Assembly (NCBI GenBank): GCA_964392085.1
Contig: CAYMOV010000006.1
Location: 1-64,000 of the forward strand
Reading direction: 5' to 3'
DNA from: CAYMOV01 sp964392085
Lineage (GTDB): Bacteria > Oederibacteriota > Muellerivitia > Muellerivitales > Muellerivitaceae
Length of the DNA: 64,000 nucleotides
The translations under genes and the position numbers were made by a program. This document shows, piece after piece, positions 60,095-64,000 of this stretch. Each line of letters opens with the position of its first letter. Within the stretch, counting starts at the first letter, position 1. The notes under the pieces are model-generated. The model made no database searches. It was not told where the DNA came from and saw only the letters and a list, made by a program, of their open reading frames with translations.

Positions 60095-61081
60095 ATGAAA
60101 ACGACGCAAAGTCTTCGCCGCATCCTCGGTGGGGTCTTTTTGGGCCTTTTGCTGGGGGCTCCAGTCCATGCCGCGCCTTCCCCGGACGCCGACTTTATCG
60201 CGTCCGTCACGGGGGACTACAACAACATCTCCTCCTATTTGAACAACGAATTGGCCCGGACCTTCGGCTTCTACTCCACCCTCGGTTGGCCCACCAGCCC
60301 GGAAGTCCTGAACCTGATGAGCGGACCCCGGGGCGAAATCGGGGTCGGCCTCGGGGTCGATCTCGTCAAGGTGAACTTGGATTCCCTGCCCCTGAACGCC
60401 CTTTCCCCCGATTCCAACATCAATATTCCCGGGGTCCTGCCCCTGCCCTTCCCGATCTGGCAGGCCAAGATCGGACTCTTCAAGGACCTCGATTTCGGCC
60501 TCCGGGGCACCGGCTATCCCCGCATCGAACGCGACCAGATCTCGACCGCCAACCGGGGCTGGGGCTTTGAGGTGCGTTACCAGGCCCTTTCCGATGTGAA
60601 GTATCCCAGCGTCACGGTGAACGTCAGTTGGGACCGCATGCAGGGCGACATTTACTTCCACACGAACATCGACCAGCAATCCACCTACGTCGATTCCGGG
60701 ACGACTTACGCCTCGACCCTGTCCGGCCAATCCGTTTACATGAACGCCTGGGACGTCCACAGTTTCGGCGTCAAGGTCGTGGTGGGCAAGAACCTCGGCA
60801 TCTTTCATCCCTTCGGGGCCATGGGCATCCAACGGCAGGGCGGCCAGGTGACCTCCCGGTTCCAGGTGGATGTCCAGGAAGCCCTCTCGAGCGGCGGGGT
60901 GCCGGTGGTGGGCACCGGGCAGAACGTGCATCTCGACCTCACCAACGTCGCACTGCCGCCGGTCCTCCAGCCCAAGTACATCCTGGGTTTCGAGCTGGGC
61001 ACGGGTTTCCGCTGGTCGAATGTCTTCGAGACCAACGGGCGGGACCGGTCCTTCTCCACGAGCTTCCGGGTCCAGATCTAG
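60095..61081 (+). CDS. Outer-membrane beta-barrel-like exported protein
   Basis: The 328-residue protein has a signal peptide (KTTQSLRRILGGVFLGLLLG, then APVHAAP). The mature region has many alternating hydrophobic strands (WQAKIGLFKDLDFGLRGTGY, WGFEVRYQAL, VTVNVSWDRMQGDIYF, FGVKVVVGKNLG, KYILGFELGTGFRWSN) and ends in an FRVQI strand, all typical of barrel proteins. GGAAGG precedes ATG 60095. The specific family is not certain (DUF6588-like). It does not resemble the PorV-like protein closely. Confidence 0.68.
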   Translation: MKTTQSLRRILGGVFLGLLLGAPVHAAPSPDADFIASVTGDYNNISSYLNNELARTFGFYSTLGWPTSPEVLNLMSGPRGEIGVGLGVDLVKVNLDSLPLNALSPDSNINIPGVLPLPFPIWQAKIGLFKDLDFGLRGTGYPRIERDQISTANRGWGFEVRYQALSDVKYPSVTVNVSWDRMQGDIYFHTNIDQQSTYVDSGTTYASTLSGQSVYMNAWDVHSFGVKVVVGKNLGIFHPFGAMGIQRQGGQVTSRFQVDVQEALSSGGVPVVGTGQNVHLDLTNVALPPVLQPKYILGFELGTGFRWSNVFETNGRDRSFSTSFRVQI

Positions 61082-61091
61082 CGGGACGCGA

Positions 61092-61298
61092 TTGCCCAAG
61101 ACTTCCACCCCCCAAGATCCCTTCGTGGACCAGGACGCCTGCACGGGTTGTGAGGCTTGCGTGGCGTCGACCCCCAAGGTGTTCCGGTTGACGGCCCTGG
61201 GGCTGGCCGAGGTGCACCATCCCCGCGGGGACACCGCGGAGCATATCCAAGAGGCCATGGACGGATGTCCGGCCTCCTGCATCCATTGGAAGAGCTGA
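61092..61298 (+). CDS. Small single-cluster [4Fe-4S] ferredoxin
   Basis: The 68-residue protein starts at TTG 61092, ten bases after the barrel gene ends. It has CTGCEAC (C-x2-C-x2-C) and CPASC near the end, the ligand pattern of monocluster [4Fe-4S] ferredoxins, plus FRLTALGLAEVHHP and GDTAEHIQEAMDGC as in that family. It should be a low-potential electron carrier. The two extra bases between genes and the weak ribosome site suggest coupling to the upstream gene. Confidence 0.78.
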   Translation: MPKTSTPQDPFVDQDACTGCEACVASTPKVFRLTALGLAEVHHPRGDTAEHIQEAMDGCPASCIHWKS

Positions 61299-61311
61299 GG
61301 AAAAGGCCGCC

Positions 61312-61761
61312 ATGAACGTCAAAGTCGGTTGGATGGAACGCCGGATGTTCGAGCGCGTCGCGGCGTCCCTGCGCGTGACGTACCGCCGCGTGCCCAAGGC
61401 CGAGCTGGTGGAACTGCTCTCGAACCCGGCCTACCGGGAAAGCACCACGGACCACCTGCCCGAGCTGGCGAAAACCTCCTCGGTGCTGAGCGCCGTCACC
61501 CAGGACCTCTCGATGGGGGGCATGTCCCTCTCGGGTCCCGAGGAGTTCCCCCTGGGGGACGCCGTGGCGGTCTACCTTTACCTGCCCGACGCCCCGACGC
61601 CGGTGACCGTGGTGGCCGAGGTGGTGAGGTCGGACAGGATGGGCGGGACGGGCGATGGGGGCTTCCGGGCGGGCTTGAAAATCCTGGCGGTGAACCGCGA
61701 GGATGTGGTGCGCATCGAGAAATACCTCCTGGCGCAAAAACTGAAGGACAAGAAAGGCTGA
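61312..61761 (+). CDS. PilZ-domain protein, tandem copy 1
   Basis: The 149-residue PilZ protein has R11-x3-R15 (ERRMFER) and D65-x-S67-x-x-G70 (DLSMGG), and VAEVVRSD in the next strand. A ~40-residue insertion (AELVELLSNPAYRESTTDHL and following) is conserved with the neighbour. It should bind c-di-GMP. It begins 13 bases after the small ferredoxin and is followed directly by its paralogue. Confidence 0.88.
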   Translation: MNVKVGWMERRMFERVAASLRVTYRRVPKAELVELLSNPAYRESTTDHLPELAKTSSVLSAVTQDLSMGGMSLSGPEEFPLGDAVAVYLYLPDAPTPVTVVAEVVRSDRMGGTGDGGFRAGLKILAVNREDVVRIEKYLLAQKLKDKKG

Positions 61762-61767
61762 TAAGTC

Positions 61768-62247
61768 TTGCAAACCGGTTATATGGAACGGCGCCAATTC
61801 GAGCGCCTCATGGCCTCGGTCAAGGTGAGCTACCAGATCGTGGGCAAGGACGAGCTGGTCAAGGTGCTGACCCAGGCCGCCTACAAGGATTCGACCGTGG
61901 CGGACCTGCCGGACCTGGCGCGCCGGTCCACGGTGTTCCACGCCGTCACCCGGGACCTCACGCCGACCGGAATGAGCATCGTCACCCAGGAACCCGTGTC
62001 GCCCGGCACCGCGGTGACCGTCCAGCTGGTGTTGGCCTCCACCCCGACCCCGGTGACGCTCTTGGCCGAGGTGACCGAGGTGGGCAAATCCGAGGGGCTC
62101 AAGGGGACCAGCTACCGCGCCGCGGTGAAGATCCTCGCCATCAACCGGGAGGACGTCGTCCGCATCGAGAAGCACCTGCTGGTGGATAAGCTTAAGAAGG
62201 TGCAGGATGAGCGCCGCCCCGCCCCCGCCCCGAGGAAAAAGAGGTAA
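61768..62247 (+). CDS. PilZ-domain protein, tandem copy 2
   Basis: The 159-residue paralogue has R9-x3-R13 (ERRQFER), but the second motif reads D63-x-T65-x-x-G68 (DLTPTG), a serine-to-threonine change. LLAEVTEVGKSEG follows. The shared insertion reads DELVKVLTQAAYKDSTVADL, and the end is a basic Pro-rich tail. TTG 61768 is seven bases after the previous stop. The pair probably arose by duplication and may differ in ligand affinity. Confidence 0.86.
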   Translation: MQTGYMERRQFERLMASVKVSYQIVGKDELVKVLTQAAYKDSTVADLPDLARRSTVFHAVTRDLTPTGMSIVTQEPVSPGTAVTVQLVLASTPTPVTLLAEVTEVGKSEGLKGTSYRAAVKILAINREDVVRIEKHLLVDKLKKVQDERRPAPAPRKKR

Positions 62248-62263
62248 CGACGAAAGCTGTTTC

Positions 62264-62380
62264 GCCACAAAGCTCACTTCCCGTCAGCCTTCGGCTGAGG
62301 GCGTAAACGAGGGCACGAAGAGAGGCTTACGGATTGAACCGATTTTAAAATCTTTGTGGTCTTTGTGAACTTAGTGGTTC
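62264..62380. repeat. Inverted repeat, CACAAAG variant
   Basis: CGCCACAAAGCTCAC on the left pairs with CTTTGTGAACTTAGTGG on the right, enclosing a GTCAGCCTTCGGCTGA hairpin. It has the same layout as the CACGGAG repeats but diverged arms. Confidence 0.65.
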
Positions 62381-62423
62381 AACCGTGTTTAATTTTTTTA
62401 GAGAAACAACGTTTGAGGTTTTG

Positions 62424-63293
62424 ATGCCCCCAAAACCCCTGATCATTACCCAGGAAGAATGCGGCGACTATGTGGTTCCAGGGCATCCCGAGAATCCACA
62501 GCGGGTTTTGGCCTCCCTCAAGCACCTTCGGGGATTCCTGCCCGAGGAGATGTTCCTCAAGCCCTCCAAGGCGGTGAAGGAGGACATCCTTTCGGTGCAC
62601 CGCCAAGTCCTCTGGGAGACGGTCCAACGGGAGGAATTTTTGGATCCGGATACCCCGGGGCCCGAGGGCATTTTCGAGGCGGCGCTCTATTCCGCCGGGG
62701 CCGCCATCGACGCGGGCAAGGCCGCCCTGGGGGGGCGGGCCGGCTTTTCCCTCATGCGCCCACCCGGCCACCACGCCACCCCCGCCTCCGGCATGGGCTT
62801 TTGCTACTTCAACTCGATCGCCGTGGCGGCCCAGCACCTCGTGACGTCCTCACGGGCCAACCGAATCGCGATCCTCGACCTGGATTGCCACCACGGCAAC
62901 GGCACCGAGGCCTTTTGCCTGGGCCGCCCCGCCTTCCTTTACGCCTCGCTGCACCAATTCCCCTGCTACCCGGGCACCGGATCCAAGTCGTCGGATAACT
63001 GCCTCAACTGGCCCCTCAAGCCCGGCACGAAGGAGGATCTTTACTTTCCCGCGCTGGACCACGCGATGGACCGGATCCGGAAATTCCAGCCCGATTTAGT
63101 GGGGATTTCCATGGGTTTTGATACCTATGAACTGGATCCGCTCACCCAATTCGGCTTGAAACGCCGTGATTTTTTCAAGATCGGAAAGGCCCTGCAGGGA
63201 TTGAACCTGCCGATCTTCGGCGTTCTCGAGGGCGGTTACCACGACGACCTTCCGCTTCTCCTTGAGGAATACTTGGCGGGATGGACGACTTAA
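62424..63293 (+). CDS. Histone-deacetylase-fold enzyme
   Basis: The 289-residue protein belongs to the arginase/deacetylase superfamily (AcuC/acetylpolyamine amidohydrolase group). It shows HPENPQRV at the start, the catalytic histidine pair in RPPGHHA, zinc ligands in DLDCHHGNGTE and GFDTYELDPL, and the catalytic tyrosine in GGYHDDLP. It should deacetylate small molecules or protein lysines. ATG 62424 has GAGG five bases upstream; the GTG at 62385 lacks such support. Confidence 0.9.
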   Translation: MPPKPLIITQEECGDYVVPGHPENPQRVLASLKHLRGFLPEEMFLKPSKAVKEDILSVHRQVLWETVQREEFLDPDTPGPEGIFEAALYSAGAAIDAGKAALGGRAGFSLMRPPGHHATPASGMGFCYFNSIAVAAQHLVTSSRANRIAILDLDCHHGNGTEAFCLGRPAFLYASLHQFPCYPGTGSKSSDNCLNWPLKPGTKEDLYFPALDHAMDRIRKFQPDLVGISMGFDTYELDPLTQFGLKRRDFFKIGKALQGLNLPIFGVLEGGYHDDLPLLLEEYLAGWTT

Positions 63294-63354
63294 AAAGTTT
63301 CGATTTTTAATTTTTTTTGGGATTTTCCGAAAAAAATCCGTTTTAATACTATTC

Positions 63355-64000
63355 ATGAGCACCCCAAACGAGATGATGGCGGTTAAGTCGCCCAAGACGG
63401 CCGTTCCGGAAGCGATGGACGACTCGAAGTATTCACGCGGAACCGGCATTTTCTCCATCTATGACAAGGTGGACTTCCCGGGGGACGCCCGGAAGCGCAG
63501 TTGGGCCCTCCTCGACCTCGGCACCCAGACCCTCCTCGACAACCACTTCATCATCCTGGACTTCATCCCCTTTCCCGGCCTGGGCCAGATCGGCGAGAAG
63601 GATGTCCTCAAGTTTTCCTGGGTCCTGTCCGAATCGCACCGGGTCATGATCTACGACCCCACCTCCAAGCGCCTGATCGATGAGCTCTACACCTGCAGTC
63701 CCGAGAAGGACGGCAGCATCATGTTTGAACGCACCAATCAGATCCTGGGCATGCCCTCGCGCAGCACCCGCCTGAACGAGATCGTCGGCAAGGAAATGGC
63801 CCAACAGGAGGAGCCGGAGAGGCTCTTCCGCTCGGTGAAGGACGCCTCCGGCAAGCTCAGCATGACCCCCAACGCGAACTATTGCGTGTCCGCGGTGTTC
63901 TTCGACGTCCCCGAGCGCAAGCTCGACGAGGACAGCCTGGAAGTGATGCTCACCAAGGCCCTGAATAAGGACGACCAGAAGCCCGTGATCGAGGCGGCCT
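63355..64000 (+). CDS. Hypothetical protein, truncated at window end
   Basis: The frame is open to the last base, giving at least 215 residues from ATG 63355. No signal peptide or membrane helix is visible. Features are DNHFIILDFIPFPGLGQIGE, a RVMIYDPTSKRLIDELY segment and CVSAVFFDVPERK, a mixed alpha/beta fold not recognised. A TAATAC box ends six bases before the ATG and there is no Shine-Dalgarno, as with nadE, so the transcript may be leaderless. Confidence 0.7.
   Translation, partial: MSTPNEMMAVKSPKTAVPEAMDDSKYSRGTGIFSIYDKVDFPGDARKRSWALLDLGTQTLLDNHFIILDFIPFPGLGQIGEKDVLKFSWVLSESHRVMIYDPTSKRLIDELYTCSPEKDGSIMFERTNQILGMPSRSTRLNEIVGKEMAQQEEPERLFRSVKDASGKLSMTPNANYCVSAVFFDVPERKLDEDSLEVMLTKALNKDDQKPVIEAA

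Overview
The window is GC-rich, densely coding DNA from what looks like an uncultured Gram-negative bacterium. Evidence for an outer membrane includes PorV-type and other beta-barrel proteins, several secreted proteins with signal peptides, and very long Thr-Pro-linked surface proteins ending in a sorting-like domain. Giant 'TPTPT' propeller proteins, stand-alone PilZ proteins and many intergenic palindromic repeats resemble what is known from candidate-phylum genomes. I cannot name the phylum from sequence alone. No rRNA, tRNA, CRISPR array, transposase or phage gene was seen. Two 100-N scaffold gaps (38463-38562 and 52266-52365) both fall inside repetitive coding sequence, and both need a true length of 2 modulo 3 to restore the reading frame.

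Layout. 0.3-24 kb is mostly housekeeping and small hypothetical genes: methyltransferase, QueD-like protein, NadE, a degenerate YfcE-type phosphoesterase, an A-type Fe-S carrier, lipoate ligase with dihydrolipoyl dehydrogenase, secreted hypotheticals, a PAS membrane protein, a sugar nucleotidyltransferase, a [2Fe-2S] ferredoxin, an ABC exporter with an AttH/CrtC-like partner, gamma carbonic anhydrase, two Bcp peroxiredoxins (one exported), an enhancer-binding-protein relative without GAFTGA, and NADP-isocitrate dehydrogenase. 24.7-46.7 kb is an accessory block: a malectin/NHL giant, then an ECF sigma factor, an anti-sigma-like membrane protein, a PorV-like barrel with TPR, and four more propeller proteins. 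46.9-64 kb returns to core functions: aconitase, acetyltransferases, pirin, PilZ proteins, a Lys-rich repeat protein with a helix-hairpin-helix tail, malate dehydrogenase, APS kinase, a metallo-beta-lactamase-fold hydrolase, a large membrane glycosyltransferase candidate, a beta-barrel, a small ferredoxin, two tandem PilZ genes, a deacetylase-fold enzyme and a truncated hypothetical gene.

How the genes work together. The clearest system is the 29.9-46.7 kb block, best read as a type IX-like secretion and surface-display locus: a PorV-family barrel encoded next to five large exported proteins whose last ~90 residues form a FlgD/T9SS-type beta domain ending in a hydrophobic strand plus Arg, all downstream of a sigma/anti-sigma pair. 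The five display proteins are built from shuffled modules (malectin, NHL propeller, a second 'CC' propeller, Thr-Pro stalks). TCA-cycle genes (icd, acn, mdh, plus lpd with its lipoate ligase) are scattered, each with its own signals.

Non-coding structure is unusually rich. At least five families of intergenic repeats occur. One appears to have supplied the signal peptide of the AttH-like gene. One conserved two-hairpin element sits just upstream of two unrelated genes (7.0 and 55.2 kb). A ~100-nt multi-hairpin locus at 8.66-8.77 kb looks like a free-standing structured RNA on the minus strand.
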